DNA of 64,000 nucleotides, from the NCBI GenBank assembly GCA_964611525.1, contig CAZTAL010000141.1:1-64000 (forward strand). Reading direction: 5' to 3'. The first letter of the stretch is position 1. Every line of letters starts with the position of its first letter. A program made the translations under genes and the position numbers. Source of the DNA: JAAYJR01 sp964611525. GTDB lineage: Bacteria; Bacteroidota; Bacteroidia; Bacteroidales; Prolixibacteraceae. Shown one piece after another: positions 11,401-20,355 of the stretch. The notes below the pieces were generated by a model, which was not told the DNA's origin, ran no database searches, and saw nothing but the letters and a program-made list of their open reading frames with translations.

Positions 11401-11564
11401 TCATACTGACGGTATGCAGCGCTGTATCTGCACTGGTTAAAAAGCTTTTCGGCTAACTGTATATCTTCTTCGACATCCTCATAGAATGCAGTTTGCTGAG
11501 CAAAAAGCGGCAAAGCAGTAATGATTATCATTAAAGTAAATAAAATTATATATATTTTTTTCAT
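8496..11564 (-). CDS. Large exported TPR-repeat protein
   Basis: 1022 aa with a signal peptide ending near residue 23 (LPLFAQ). Nearly all of the mature chain is tetratricopeptide repeats, seen as recurring patterns such as YxLGxxYxxxGxYxxAIxxY; blocks near residues 260-300, 640-700 and 780-830 are the clearest. TPR arrays are protein-interaction scaffolds. The length and the directly following barrel gene suggest an outer-membrane-associated two-protein system common in Bacteroidota whose function I cannot name. It is the first gene of the pair; no convincing promoter was found in the 310-bp spacer before it. Confidence 0.8.
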   Translation of the reverse strand: MKKIYIILFTLMIIITALPLFAQQTAFYEDVEEDIQLAEKLFNQCRYSAAYRQYEKVQEKVDPKSEIYTESMYHKSVAALKSGYSSGYKMVENFISEHPESPYIDRAWFNLGDYQFSGKSYPAVIRSYSHIDNSSLDPDERIKLKYQMGYSNLMMGNNDKALTYFQAIKGKNNIYSRPATYYWAHLMYLNENFQAALEGFSGLNGDPVYSRFIPVYVSHIYYKQQKYNEVVNYTTTIIDEVEKDHKSELSKIVGDSYFHLREYEKAIPYLEYYYEVPGLKTREDNYILGYCYYIDGRYEEAVPLLENASKGKDEMAQNAYYHLADTYIRLNKKEKARVAFEAASQFDFNEKIKEDALFSFAKLTYELSYSPFNETIKAFERYISLYPNSQRNPEAYRYLTEVFMVTRNYRDAINAIEKIEVRSGEINRAYQRVTFYRGLELFNSLAYNQAIDYFDLSLENGSYSRELNAKALFWKAEALYRVGDYENSVKYYSEFLNTTGAYSLSEHDDVEYNLAYAYFKLQDYSQAASHFRKYISLQKEDRTEKVADSYNRVGDYYFFNTDYTTARQNYQNAYDMKLFEPDYALYQIAFCQGLQHDQQGKINSLERLQSGFPDSDYADNAIYELGRAHERLGKYNEAIRNYHEIISKYSESIYYKKALLQLGLINYNSGDFTRALEQYKEVVENFPGTPEAQTALLGIKNCYVEMNNLDAYFAYAQKFSGGVSVTTSEKDSLTYQTAERLYMSGDAQAAARLQQYLEEFPNGSFATNAHFYLAELLYKEGSYSRANEHYLYIAGQPNNIFSEQALSRSSELTFNAGQYSQALDLFIKLESVANSKWNMLKAFTGQMRCYFELGKYGEAIVAANKVKNFESVNEAWMREANYISGKSHFLSGDPDKAIAPLRDVATDTKLEQGAEAKYIVSEIYYRQDQKQQAEEEIMDFISKGTPFQYWLGKAFLLLADIYLDRNDYFQAKHTLRSVVENYGNDDDGIKAEATRKLKKIEAQEQTEQQEAKDSSFQLRINN

Positions 11565-11874
11565 GTGTTTAAAATTTTTTAATTACTTCTAAAAATCTTC
11601 CCATAAAGCCGACTGACCAAGTTGTGGAACAGAACACGTAAATTTTTAATTAATAATTTCATGCTATTCTGCGTTATGGCTGTTTCATATATTTTTTAAA
11701 ACGCTTAAAAAAAACAATATTTGTCAAAACATGAATCACAAAAAAATATTTTTCTAAAATAGGAATAATCATTTTCATGTGCTGTCCAATAACATCCGGT
11801 TTTCTTAACAAGAAACTGTTTATTTCTTTTATTTATTATTCAAAATAGAAAAAAATAACCTGCTTCCCGGAAAA
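11565..11874. other. 310-bp spacer, nothing recognised
   Basis: An AT-rich spacer between the glycosyltransferase stop and the TPR gene start. I see no ORF with protein-like composition, no stable hairpin and no clear TAnnTTTG box on the minus strand; the TPR gene promoter must lie here but is not identifiable by eye. Confidence 0.5.
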
Positions 11875-12993
11875 TCATAAAAACGGACGGAAAATTTTTT
11901 TCAGTTTTTTTTCTTCATTTTCCCATGTCAATTCTCCGGCTGCCTGCCTCAAATTCCTGATCCATATTTCTCTTTTGTTCCGGTTATTTAACATCTCCTG
12001 AAATATACCCGCCAGCTTTTCCGGCTGCAGGGAAGATGTTACCACTCCAATATTATACTTACGTACTACCCCTGCCATTTCCGGCAAATCGGACACCACA
12101 ACGGGAACAAGTGCTGTGATATAATCAAATAATTTATTTGGTAAAGCATAGTGATAATTGAGGCCTTTGTCCTCTTCAACAGAAAGTCCTATAGAAGCAA
12201 GAGGAGTTAGCTTTGCCAGTTCCTCAAAAGGTAGTCGCCCCAAAAATTTTACTTTTTCACTGAGACCTTCTCTTTTTACCAAACTTTCGATATCAGGTCT
12301 TTCATCACCGTCACCTGCTATGACCAGAATAGCTCCTTCAACCATTTTCATGGAGAGAACAGCCTGCTGTAATCCGCGTCCTGCATTAACAGCTCCCTGG
12401 TAAAGGATTATTTTAGGTGTGACATTTCTGCTGCTACTCTCATCGTCCATAGAAAACCTCGCTGAAGAAACATTACGAACAACATGAAAAACAGTATCAT
12501 ACTTTTCGGTATATATTTTAGCTATTGAATCGCAAACGGTATAAGCATGCTCCAAGCGGGGGACCATTTTTCGCTCCAACCACTCCCAGATGTGCTTAAC
12601 TTTCGGACGATCAATCAATTCAGGCACTTCAGTAAAATATTCATGACTGTCATATATTACAGGTTTCTTTTTTATTCTCGAAATAATGTAATTTGCCGAA
12701 AGCGTATCCAAGTCGTTCGATAATAACAGATCAAACCTGGAAAACAGCAGAAAATAAAATAATCTGCAATTGTAACATGCATAGAAAAAAGGTCCTTTGT
12801 TAAAAAGTAACCTGAACCTCCGTATTTTATAATTCCGGGGAGTAAACTCAGGACTACCGGGCAGTTTTCTACCGGCTAAAAGAATATCGAAGCCCATATC
12901 TGAAAGAGTAGAGCATACTTTATTGACACGGTTATCACATACCAGGTCATTAGTTACCGATACAATAATACGTTTTTTGTCTCCGCGGCTCAA
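11875..12993 (-). CDS. Glycosyltransferase, GT4-like (GT-B fold)
   Basis: 372 aa. The N-terminal Rossmann half carries SVTNDLVCDNRVNKV and DLLLSNDLDTL. The C-terminal half has the sugar-nucleotide site, with ILYQGAVNAGRG, VIAGDGDE and the conserved GLNYHYALPNKLFDYI element typical of family 4 transferases. It probably adds a sugar to a lipid or polysaccharide at the inner membrane; donor and acceptor are unknown. No ATG is available at the N-terminus: an in-frame stop lies four codons upstream, and the apparent start is TTG at 12993. No other cell-surface polysaccharide gene is adjacent. Confidence 0.85.
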   Translation of the reverse strand: MSRGDKKRIIVSVTNDLVCDNRVNKVCSTLSDMGFDILLAGRKLPGSPEFTPRNYKIRRFRLLFNKGPFFYACYNCRLFYFLLFSRFDLLLSNDLDTLSANYIISRIKKKPVIYDSHEYFTEVPELIDRPKVKHIWEWLERKMVPRLEHAYTVCDSIAKIYTEKYDTVFHVVRNVSSARFSMDDESSSRNVTPKIILYQGAVNAGRGLQQAVLSMKMVEGAILVIAGDGDERPDIESLVKREGLSEKVKFLGRLPFEELAKLTPLASIGLSVEEDKGLNYHYALPNKLFDYITALVPVVVSDLPEMAGVVRKYNIGVVTSSLQPEKLAGIFQEMLNNRNKREIWIRNLRQAAGELTWENEEKKLKKIFRPFL

Positions 12994-13073
12994 ATTGTTG
13001 TTTTATATATCATAACTCCAAAAGTCGCAAAATATTTTTTCATACCGTCAAAGTGCTAAAAATTTACTATATT

Positions 13074-13961
13074 TTACCTGCTAATCCGGTCAATCCCTAT
13101 AGTTTCAGCATTTTTATCAACTTTTTTTATTAGTCCCTGCAAAACTTTTCCCGGCCCGATCTCAATAAAAGACTCAGCCCCGTCTGCAATCATATTTTGC
13201 ACTGTCTGTGTCCATTTTACCGGTGAAGTTAACTGGGCCATAAGATTTTTCCTGATATCAGCAGGATCGGTGACCGGTCTGGCAGTTACATTCTGATAAA
13301 CAGGACATATCGGCTTTCTGAATGTGGTAGCTTCAATAGCTGCAGCAAGTTCCTCACGGGCAGGTTTCATAAAAGGGGAATGAAAAGCTCCGCTGACAGG
13401 CAGTTTAAGTGCACGACGGGCACCCATTTTACTCAATAGTTCGCATGCTTTATCGACACCACTTAAAGAACCGGATATGACTAATTGTCCCGGACAATTA
13501 TAATTTGCAGGTATAACTATATCGTCAACCAACCTACATACATCCTCCACCACTTCGTCTTCAAGCCCCACAATAGCAGCCATTGCGGAGGGATTCATCT
13601 CACATGCCTTCTGCATAGCCAGCGCACGGGCAGAAACGAGTCTCAGTCCGTCTTCAAAATCAAGCGATCCCCCGGCAACCAAAGCTGAAAATTCCCCCAG
13701 CGAATGGCCGGCAACCATATCGGGACTAAAGTCTTTTAGTGTTTGAGCCAGAATTACTGAATGTAAAAAAATGGCAGGCTGAGTCACTTTTGTCTGTTTC
13801 AGATCATCGGCTGATCCTTCAAACATGATCTCAGTGATAACGAAACCTAATATTTCATTAGCTCTTTCAAAATATGTTTTAGCTTCATCCGATTTTTCAT
13901 ATAAATCTTTACCCATACCAGGATATTGTGCTCCCTGACCGGGAAAAACATAAGCCTTCAT
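13074..13961 (-). CDS. fabD: Malonyl-CoA:ACP transacylase
   Basis: 295 aa. It moves malonyl from CoA to acyl carrier protein to start fatty-acid elongation. The FPGQGAQ motif is at residues 6-12, the nucleophile is Ser87 in GHSLGE, and the catalytic His is 194 in GAFHSPF. A longer open frame exists upstream, but those 31 codons run through an unrelated glmS remnant in another frame, and a -7 box sits at 13985-13992, so the ATG at 13961 (MKAYVFPGQG) is chosen. No other fab genes are adjacent. Confidence 0.95.
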   Translation of the reverse strand: MKAYVFPGQGAQYPGMGKDLYEKSDEAKTYFERANEILGFVITEIMFEGSADDLKQTKVTQPAIFLHSVILAQTLKDFSPDMVAGHSLGEFSALVAGGSLDFEDGLRLVSARALAMQKACEMNPSAMAAIVGLEDEVVEDVCRLVDDIVIPANYNCPGQLVISGSLSGVDKACELLSKMGARRALKLPVSGAFHSPFMKPAREELAAAIEATTFRKPICPVYQNVTARPVTDPADIRKNLMAQLTSPVKWTQTVQNMIADGAESFIEIGPGKVLQGLIKKVDKNAETIGIDRISR

Positions 13962-13984
13962 TCCTTTTATTTTTTTTTCAGGGG

Positions 13985-13992
13985 CAAATATA
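13985..13992 (-). promoter_or_regulatory. Putative -7 box for fabD
   Basis: CAAATATA (minus strand TATATTTG) is 24 bp before the fabD ATG, between it and the glmS remnant. It supports both the short fabD start and independent transcription of fabD. No clear -33 box. Confidence 0.45.
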
Positions 13993-14007
13993 AATGATTT
14001 TTTTGCT

Positions 14008-14178
14008 TTATTCCACAGTAACCGATTTGGCAAGATTCCTCGGACGGTCAACATCGCACCCCTTTAGTCCGGCAATATGGTACGCCGGTAACTGCAAGGG
14101 TATTATCGCAAGCAAAGGTAACAGGGCAGGATGTGATGCGGGTATTTCAATTATATCACCGCATATTTTATTTATGCC
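14008..14178 (-). pseudogene. glmS 3' remnant (last ~55 codons)
   Basis: The minus-strand frame from 14178 to the stop at 14008-14010 encodes 56 residues matching the extreme C-terminus of glucosamine-6-phosphate synthase (GlmS): the tract LLPLLAIIPLQLPAYHIAG leads into KGCDVDRPRNLAKSVTVE, the invariant GlmS ending. The glutaminase domain and almost all of both SIS domains are absent; the frame meets a stop upstream and overlaps the last codons of the DUF4954 gene. It has no start codon and cannot make an enzyme. A deletion that removed about 550 codons is the simplest explanation, so a functional glmS would have to be elsewhere. Confidence 0.85.
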
Positions 14179-16168
14179 TCATTCTCTTCATTCTGTCAAT
14201 AAGTTTATTTCCTAACGCCTCTTTCTCTTTCATATGAACATGGATGGCCTTTACAGTGCTGTTCTGCTCAAATTCGCCACGTACGCGGACAAAGTCAAGC
14301 TCACGCGCATCATCACGTCCATCAACACCAAATCCTGTCATTTTGGTTAGTGAAAATTCTTTTTTCGCATCATCATAAAGAAGTCGGTCGATGGCCAAAA
14401 CACTCTCTTTCCATTTTTCCACGACTGCTATAACATCCTCAGTGATAAAATCCTCTATAGCCCTGCCATAAAACTCCCCCAATATATCGGCAGCCCATGT
14501 CCATTCATAATTGTAATAATTTTTATGAAGAGCATATAAGGTTGCATTTACTTCTTCGAGAGTGGTTATTTCCTGATTCTCGACTGACCTTAAAAGTTTA
14601 TCAAGAGCTTCAAACGGACATATTAGTCCTGAAATGTCCACCCACGTGCCTTTGCCGACAGGTATGTCAGGCTGAAGGATTGTCCTCATCTCAGCTTCCG
14701 ATGAAAATTCTTTTCCATTAAGTCTGGATATAAGCGAATTACCCAAAAATTTCCAGATAGCCATTTCATAAAGTTTAATACCACGGTCGAGTGCATGATT
14801 TTCAATTTTCATCTTGTCATAACTGTACTCACTTGCAAACTCACCTGACGACTTACGAACAGACCTGAGTTTATTAAGACCTTTGATCATTTTACTTACT
14901 GTATAGGGACTAAGCAGATTAAAATTGATGAGATCAAGCAGATTGGAATCCCTGCGGTTGTCCCGCCGGGGCCATTTTTGTGTATCCCTTACTGTACCGA
15001 TGCTTTTCAGGTTGACTGCAGGTACAAGCATACTTTCATCTTTTCTTTCAATAAGATATGAAAAAGGAAAATCAGCCGTATCACAATGCTTATAATGCCT
15101 GCCCATTACAAGAGAGAAAGCCCCGATATGTGATGGCCACAATAAATAAGAATTACTGGTGGTCTTTGCTCCCCGCTCCATTATTCCCTGGTGTATCGGA
15201 CCCAGTTTATACTGGTGATTACTTTGGTTTGAACCACTGCCGGCGTTAAGAAAAGAAAACATACCGGCAATCAGTAATGTTGATTTATGATGTGTTACTG
15301 TATAAGGACCGGCAAAAATCGAGCAGGCCTCGCCGTGGAATCCCTGGCAGTTGGCAAAAAATAGCGAATTAACGGCAGAATAATGTTTGTCCAGAATACA
15401 ACCCTGACCCACAAAGCATTTGGAAATAAGGGTGGCATCAGTGATCCTCGTACCCGAACATATAATAAAATCTTCCATAATAACCCCTTCACCAATCACA
15501 ACAGGGGCTTCGCGTGTACTGTTAATACTTCCGTTCTTCAGTTTTTTGGCTCCGTCGATAGTAGTTCCGTAACCGGTTTTTACATTCAATATCGTATTGC
15601 AATTGAGAATATTCGAGTACTGACCTATAAATCCTGTAGTGCTTTTCACACTTTCCGAATAATCATCAACCATTTTCTTTAGTGCAGATATTAAAGAAGG
15701 CCGGTTCCGGTAAAGTGCCAGCAAATAGGCAAGGTGTGCCGACAGATAATCGTAAATGGGGATCTCCCGTCCGCCTCCTTCGTTTATTGCTTCAACCATT
15801 ACACCGTTGCCAAAATAAGATTCCCCATCAACCGCTATTGTGGTGACATTATGTATTATGACACCCTCACCTATTATATAATTGGCGATGTAACTGCGAA
15901 CATTATATATTAAGGCATCTTTCCCTACTTCACAATTATGGAGCCATGCATTATAAATCCCCGACTTAAAAGTAATTCCACCTGTCAGTTTAACTGACCT
16001 GTTAAAACTGTTTAGGCGTATATGTCCTGTAAACATGACATTCTCAATATTATCAGGTACAAAACCGGCCGATACCTTAACAAGATTCCAGTCGGGCGAA
16101 AAACAACCCTGGTAAACGAGTTGCCCTATCTCTTCATCACTCAAAGGACGGTAATTATTATTTTCCAT
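14168..16168 (-). CDS. DUF4954 protein, left-handed beta-helix (LbH) fold
   Basis: 666 aa. Residues about 45-330 show hexapeptide-like periodicity (for example GKDALIYNVRSYIANYIIGEGVIIHN and TLISKCFVGQGCILDKHYS), the signature of the left-handed parallel beta-helix of LpxA/GlmU-type acyl- and nucleotidyl-transferases. The C-terminal third is helical and unassigned. Family members are widespread in Bacteroidales; I infer a role in sugar-nucleotide or cell-wall precursor metabolism from the fold and from the adjoining glmS remnant, without direct evidence. ATG start, preceded by a good promoter. No signal peptide. Confidence 0.85.
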   Translation of the reverse strand: MENNNYRPLSDEEIGQLVYQGCFSPDWNLVKVSAGFVPDNIENVMFTGHIRLNSFNRSVKLTGGITFKSGIYNAWLHNCEVGKDALIYNVRSYIANYIIGEGVIIHNVTTIAVDGESYFGNGVMVEAINEGGGREIPIYDYLSAHLAYLLALYRNRPSLISALKKMVDDYSESVKSTTGFIGQYSNILNCNTILNVKTGYGTTIDGAKKLKNGSINSTREAPVVIGEGVIMEDFIICSGTRITDATLISKCFVGQGCILDKHYSAVNSLFFANCQGFHGEACSIFAGPYTVTHHKSTLLIAGMFSFLNAGSGSNQSNHQYKLGPIHQGIMERGAKTTSNSYLLWPSHIGAFSLVMGRHYKHCDTADFPFSYLIERKDESMLVPAVNLKSIGTVRDTQKWPRRDNRRDSNLLDLINFNLLSPYTVSKMIKGLNKLRSVRKSSGEFASEYSYDKMKIENHALDRGIKLYEMAIWKFLGNSLISRLNGKEFSSEAEMRTILQPDIPVGKGTWVDISGLICPFEALDKLLRSVENQEITTLEEVNATLYALHKNYYNYEWTWAADILGEFYGRAIEDFITEDVIAVVEKWKESVLAIDRLLYDDAKKEFSLTKMTGFGVDGRDDARELDFVRVRGEFEQNSTVKAIHVHMKEKEALGNKLIDRMKRMRHK

Positions 16169-16190
16169 GAATTCAGTTTATTTTGAAAAA

Positions 16191-16219
16191 CAAATATAAG
16201 CAGAATAAAGAACAGCAAA
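16191..16219 (-). promoter_or_regulatory. Promoter for the DUF4954 gene
   Basis: On the minus strand a TTTG (plus CAAA, 16216-16219), 17 bp, then TATATTTG (plus CAAATATA, 16191-16198), 22 bp before the ATG. This is close to the TTTG-N19-TAnnTTTG consensus of the Bacteroidota primary sigma factor. Confidence 0.6.
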
Positions 16220-16297
16220 TTTAAAAAAATAGACGGCATGAATTTTCCAGGATAATTAAAAATCTACTAACCTTTTAGAAAATAAATCAAAGTTTTT

Positions 16298-16305
16298 TAA
16301 TTTTG
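16298..16305 (+). promoter_or_regulatory. Putative -7 box for the 177-aa exported protein
   Basis: TAATTTTG fits TAnnTTTG and lies 29 bp before the ATG at 16335; a TTTA about 21 bp upstream (16273-16276) is a weak -33 match. Confidence 0.45.
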
Positions 16306-16334
16306 AACACTAAAAACAACAGAAAAAAATTAAC

Positions 16335-16868
16335 ATGAAAAGATTATTTTTCATCATATTTCATCTTATCTTTATCACTGCTACAGCCCAGGAATCGCTC
16401 ATGCCTATGTTGCCTGAAAAGGATTCACTTATAACAGATGATGATCAGTTATTTATGGACAACAGCCCAATTAGTGAAGAAAATTTATCTTTTGAGCTGA
16501 CAGAGTCTTTACTCCTGCCTGATTTCAATTTCAAAAAAGAGCTTGCCAGCCGTTGGAGATACAACATAAACGGATTATCATCATATCCATGGGATATTAA
16601 TATTATTGATATGGGGATATACGGTTTTCCCTTTTACCCTGTGACATTCAACGGCGTAATTCTGAGTGAAGGTAGTTACCGGATTAATGACCGGTTTACC
16701 ATCGGAGGGTACAGTTTTGGAGCTAACAGATTGCTATCGGCACCTGTGACGGTTCAGGGAAATAATAATTTTAATTTTCGCGGGTCAACTTTGTTTTTTA
16801 AATATAAAGTATCTGATAAATTTAAAATTGAAACCCGGTTTAATGTCACACAAGATCACGGATTTTAA
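16335..16868 (+). CDS. Exported protein of unknown function
   Basis: 177 aa with a signal peptide (MKRLFFIIFHLIFITATAQ). The mature part has an acidic N-terminal stretch and then alternating beta-strand-like segments (YRINDRFTIGGYSFGAN, STLFFKYKVSDKFKIETRFN), which suggests a small outer-membrane or periplasmic beta protein. I do not recognise the family. It precedes the addA-like gene by 71 bp on the same strand and may share its transcript, but nothing suggests a functional link. Confidence 0.65.
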   Translation: MKRLFFIIFHLIFITATAQESLMPMLPEKDSLITDDDQLFMDNSPISEENLSFELTESLLLPDFNFKKELASRWRYNINGLSSYPWDINIIDMGIYGFPFYPVTFNGVILSEGSYRINDRFTIGGYSFGANRLLSAPVTVQGNNNFNFRGSTLFFKYKVSDKFKIETRFNVTQDHGF

Positions 16869-16939
16869 ATTACCCGGGCCTGCAATTTATTGATAATAAA
16901 ACAACTCAAACTTTATAAAGATAACACTGAAATAAATAT

Positions 16940-19900
16940 ATGCTAACTGTATACAGAGCTTCAGCCGGTTCAGGAAAAACATTTCAGCTGGTGGCGGAAT
17001 ATCTCAAACTGATTATAGATAATCCGTTCAACTACCGGCATATCCTTGCCGTTACCTTTACTAATAAGGCTACCAATGAAATGAAAAGCCGCATACTTGA
17101 ACAGCTTAGTCTGCTAGCTGACAACCGGCAGTCTGATTACATGGATATACTGACAAAGAAAAATTCTCTTAAACCTGAAAAAGTACGAATCAGAGCCCGG
17201 AAAGTCCTCAGGAATATCTTGCACGACTACAACCGCTTTTCAATCAGCACAATCGATTCATTCACCCAGCTCATTATTAAAGCTTTTAACCGTGAAACAG
17301 GCATCTCACCCAATTTTGTGCTCGGACTGGATGATGATTTGATACTTGAGGAGGCAGTGGACAGGTTATTGTCTAAATTAGACACTGACAAACAATTACA
17401 AAAATGGCTGGCGGGTTTCAGCAGGGAAAAAATTAAAGAAAATCGCAGCCAGCAGATTGAAAGGGATATTAAACTACTTGGTAAAGAACTTTTTAAAGAA
17501 AAATTTCAGATATTCTTCCCTGACAAAAAAGACTCCGTTTATACCCACGAAAACCTGGAATCATTTCGCAGGGAACTAAATAAAATGATTGCCTGGTTTG
17601 AAACCACCATCAGAAAAAAAGCAAAATATTGTATCGAACTGCTTCAAGAGAACGGCTTCTCGACAGATGATCTTTCTTATAGAAGCACAGGAATAGGCGG
17701 ATATCTGAAAAAGCTTTCAGAGGGGATCATAAATGAGCCGAAAGCAAGGGTGATTGATGCTGAAGAGTCCGCACATAACTGGTATTCAAAAACACACAAG
17801 CAAAAAGACCGACTCGGAGAACTTGCAGAAAATCATCTTCAGCCTCTTCTGCACGAGATACTTATCTTTTACAGGGAAAATATAATCCGTTATTTATCTG
17901 CTCTGGAAGTACGCAAACAATTACGGGTGCTTGGCATATTAACTGACCTGAAATCGGAAATTCAGGATCTCCTCCATGAGAAAGGCATATTACAGTTGTC
18001 AGATTCCAACCTGTTGCTCTCAAAAATTATCGGAGACACTGACAGTCCTTTTATTTATGAAAAAATAGGTACACGATATAAATACTTTATGCTGGATGAA
18101 TTTCAGGACACATCAGCTTTGCAGTGGAATAATTTCAGGCCTCTGGTCGCCAACTCCCTCTCCGAAGGGCATAAAAATCTACTGGCAGGCGATGTCAAAC
18201 AGTCCGTTTACCGCTGGCGCAACAGCGACTGGAATATACTGGCATCACAAGTAGACAGGGATTTTCCACATATCAGTCCTGTTGAGATACCTCTTGAAAA
18301 AAACTGGCGCAGCCGTATCAATATAATAGAATTCAACAATGCGGTTATTTCGGAAATAAAGACAGCTATGGGAAATTACCTGTTAAATGAGATAGAAGAC
18401 GAAAATTATATTGAAAAATTCCGCAATATATATAAACATCTCATTCAGGAACCAGGTAATCCGGAAGCTGTTAAAAAAGGACTGACTGAAATTAAATTCA
18501 TGGAAAAAGAAAATTTTGAAGCTGATTCTGCCGGACTCCTGGTTGAACAGATCAAATTACTTCAGGACAAAGGATTCAAAGCATCGGAAATAGCTATACT
18601 GATCAGAAAAAATAAAGAAGGACCAAAAATAGTAGAAACATTTTTAGCAGCAGCCCAAAAAGATGAAAATGCATCCTACAACCTCACGGTACTGTCAAAC
18701 GAGTCGCTCTTCCTTCATGCTTCCCGTGGTGTTAACTTCGTCATGCTGGTTATCGAGACAATAATTGATGAAAAGAATGAAATCAACAAGACTGCTCTTC
18801 TATATCTTTGGCTTTCCTGGCTGAAACCTGCTTTGGGAAAAATTGAACATTCATCTGCCGGCGTAGTTTCGGCTGATACTGATGCGCGGAATAAGAACAC
18901 AGGATCATGGCCAATAGACACTAACTACGAAGCTGTTTTTGAAGAAGAGATGGGGGCCAAAATTAAAACCGCAGAAAGCAAAATACTACTCACATCACTT
19001 GATGAGACTATTATACAAATCTGTTCTATCTTCAATCTTTTTGAAATAAAGTCCGAACTGCCTTACCTGCAAGCACTTATTGACGAAGCGGCTGAAATAA
19101 AATTATTACTGTCCAATGATCTTTCCAATTTTCTTTTATGGTGGAAAGAAAAAGGACACGAAACTTCGGTAAGTGTAAACGAGGAGGTGGATTCGGTCAG
19201 GTTGCTAACTGTCCATAAAGCCAAAGGACTGGAATTTGAAGCTGTGTTAATCCCCTTTTTCAATTGGGATACTTCATGGAGCGGCTCGCAGTCGCCATTG
19301 CTCTGGTGCAGGCCTTCCATCCGTCCCTTTAACAAATTTCCGCTACTCCCCGTAAAAGCCGGTAAAATTCTTGCTGGTACAATTTTCAGGGATGATTACC
19401 TTGAAGAAAAAGTAAACTCATGTATCGATACACTGAATCTGGTATACGTTGCTTTCACGCGTGCCAAATCAGCATTGTTCATCAATTGCAAAAAACCAAA
19501 TGAAAACAAAAATGCAAATACCCCGGGAAGAACGATAAATTCCCTATTACTGTCTTCCCTGGAACAACTGGCATACAAAAATCAGTTTACAGGATGCCTG
19601 AATGATGATGGCTATACCTTCCGATATGGAGAATTGCCTGTTTATTTTCACGATGATAGTCCTTCAAATACCAACATCATTAATAAATATTTTTCCAACG
19701 ATTTTACTGCGAGACTCCGGCTACGGATCAACAGTGAAGAATTTCTCATGAAGGACAATCAAAGCCGTTCGGTTAAAAACACAGGGAAGCTTATACATGA
19801 AATACTGTCAGAAATAGAAACTGTAAATGATATTGAAGGGGCTTGTAACAAAGCATTTAAGGAAAGAAAAATAAATAGCTCCGAAAGGAAGGAAATTTTA

Positions 19901-20194
19901 AAAAAGCTTTCATACAGCTTAAAAAAACCTGAAATGTATAAATGGTTCGACGGCAATTATAAAGTGATCACGGAAAGAGAACTTCTCACACCTTCGAAAT
20001 TACTCCGTCCCGACCGTGTTATGATCTCGGGCGACAGGGCAGTTGTGCTTGATTACAAATGGGGAGAGAAAATACCTGTAAAGCATAGAAAACAGGTTCT
20101 TCAGTATGCCGATACTCTTAAAGAGTGTGGATTTGCACAAGTGGAGGGTTACTTATGGTACATTAATCAGAATGAACTCGAAAAAGTATGCTGA
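16940..20194 (+). CDS. AddA/RecB-like UvrD-family helicase-nuclease
   Basis: 1084 aa. A superfamily 1 helicase: Walker A ASAGSGKTFQ at residues 8-17, TFTNKAT (motif Ia), DEFQDTSALQW (motif II) near residue 386, KNWRSR, and the late motifs VDSVRLLTVHKAKGLEFEAV and NLVYVAFTRAK. The C-terminus is a PD-(D/E)XK nuclease with GKLIHEIL, PDRVM, VVLDYKWG and a QVLQYADTL helix, so all nuclease residues appear present. It would process double-strand breaks for recombination. The AddB-type partner usually found next to it in this phylum is not in the window. No signal peptide; ATG start. Confidence 0.9.
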   Translation: MLTVYRASAGSGKTFQLVAEYLKLIIDNPFNYRHILAVTFTNKATNEMKSRILEQLSLLADNRQSDYMDILTKKNSLKPEKVRIRARKVLRNILHDYNRFSISTIDSFTQLIIKAFNRETGISPNFVLGLDDDLILEEAVDRLLSKLDTDKQLQKWLAGFSREKIKENRSQQIERDIKLLGKELFKEKFQIFFPDKKDSVYTHENLESFRRELNKMIAWFETTIRKKAKYCIELLQENGFSTDDLSYRSTGIGGYLKKLSEGIINEPKARVIDAEESAHNWYSKTHKQKDRLGELAENHLQPLLHEILIFYRENIIRYLSALEVRKQLRVLGILTDLKSEIQDLLHEKGILQLSDSNLLLSKIIGDTDSPFIYEKIGTRYKYFMLDEFQDTSALQWNNFRPLVANSLSEGHKNLLAGDVKQSVYRWRNSDWNILASQVDRDFPHISPVEIPLEKNWRSRINIIEFNNAVISEIKTAMGNYLLNEIEDENYIEKFRNIYKHLIQEPGNPEAVKKGLTEIKFMEKENFEADSAGLLVEQIKLLQDKGFKASEIAILIRKNKEGPKIVETFLAAAQKDENASYNLTVLSNESLFLHASRGVNFVMLVIETIIDEKNEINKTALLYLWLSWLKPALGKIEHSSAGVVSADTDARNKNTGSWPIDTNYEAVFEEEMGAKIKTAESKILLTSLDETIIQICSIFNLFEIKSELPYLQALIDEAAEIKLLLSNDLSNFLLWWKEKGHETSVSVNEEVDSVRLLTVHKAKGLEFEAVLIPFFNWDTSWSGSQSPLLWCRPSIRPFNKFPLLPVKAGKILAGTIFRDDYLEEKVNSCIDTLNLVYVAFTRAKSALFINCKKPNENKNANTPGRTINSLLLSSLEQLAYKNQFTGCLNDDGYTFRYGELPVYFHDDSPSNTNIINKYFSNDFTARLRLRINSEEFLMKDNQSRSVKNTGKLIHEILSEIETVNDIEGACNKAFKERKINSSERKEILKKLSYSLKKPEMYKWFDGNYKVITERELLTPSKLLRPDRVMISGDRAVVLDYKWGEKIPVKHRKQVLQYADTLKECGFAQVEGYLWYINQNELEKVC

Positions 20195-20317
20195 CAAAAG
20201 TAATGGCGTTTTATTATTTTTTTACTGTCCAGAAGAAAATTATTGGACTAAAGCCCTTGTTTGATGCAGTATTCATAGCCCCGGGATTAATACAGGGATA
20301 AAAAATAAATAAATTTC

Positions 20318-20325
20318 TATCTTTG
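20318..20325 (+). promoter_or_regulatory. Putative -7 box for the DUF4293 gene
   Basis: TATCTTTG matches TAnnTTTG 30 bp before the ATG at 20356. No obvious -33 box. Confidence 0.45.
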
Positions 20326-20355
20326 AGTTCAGTATAAAAACTTATTCAATACATC

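Noticed and set aside
13994..14215. Plus-strand 73-aa ORF between fabD and DUF4954
   Set aside because: It is the reverse complement of the glmS C-terminal remnant, a well-known spurious reading (STVTDLARFLG).
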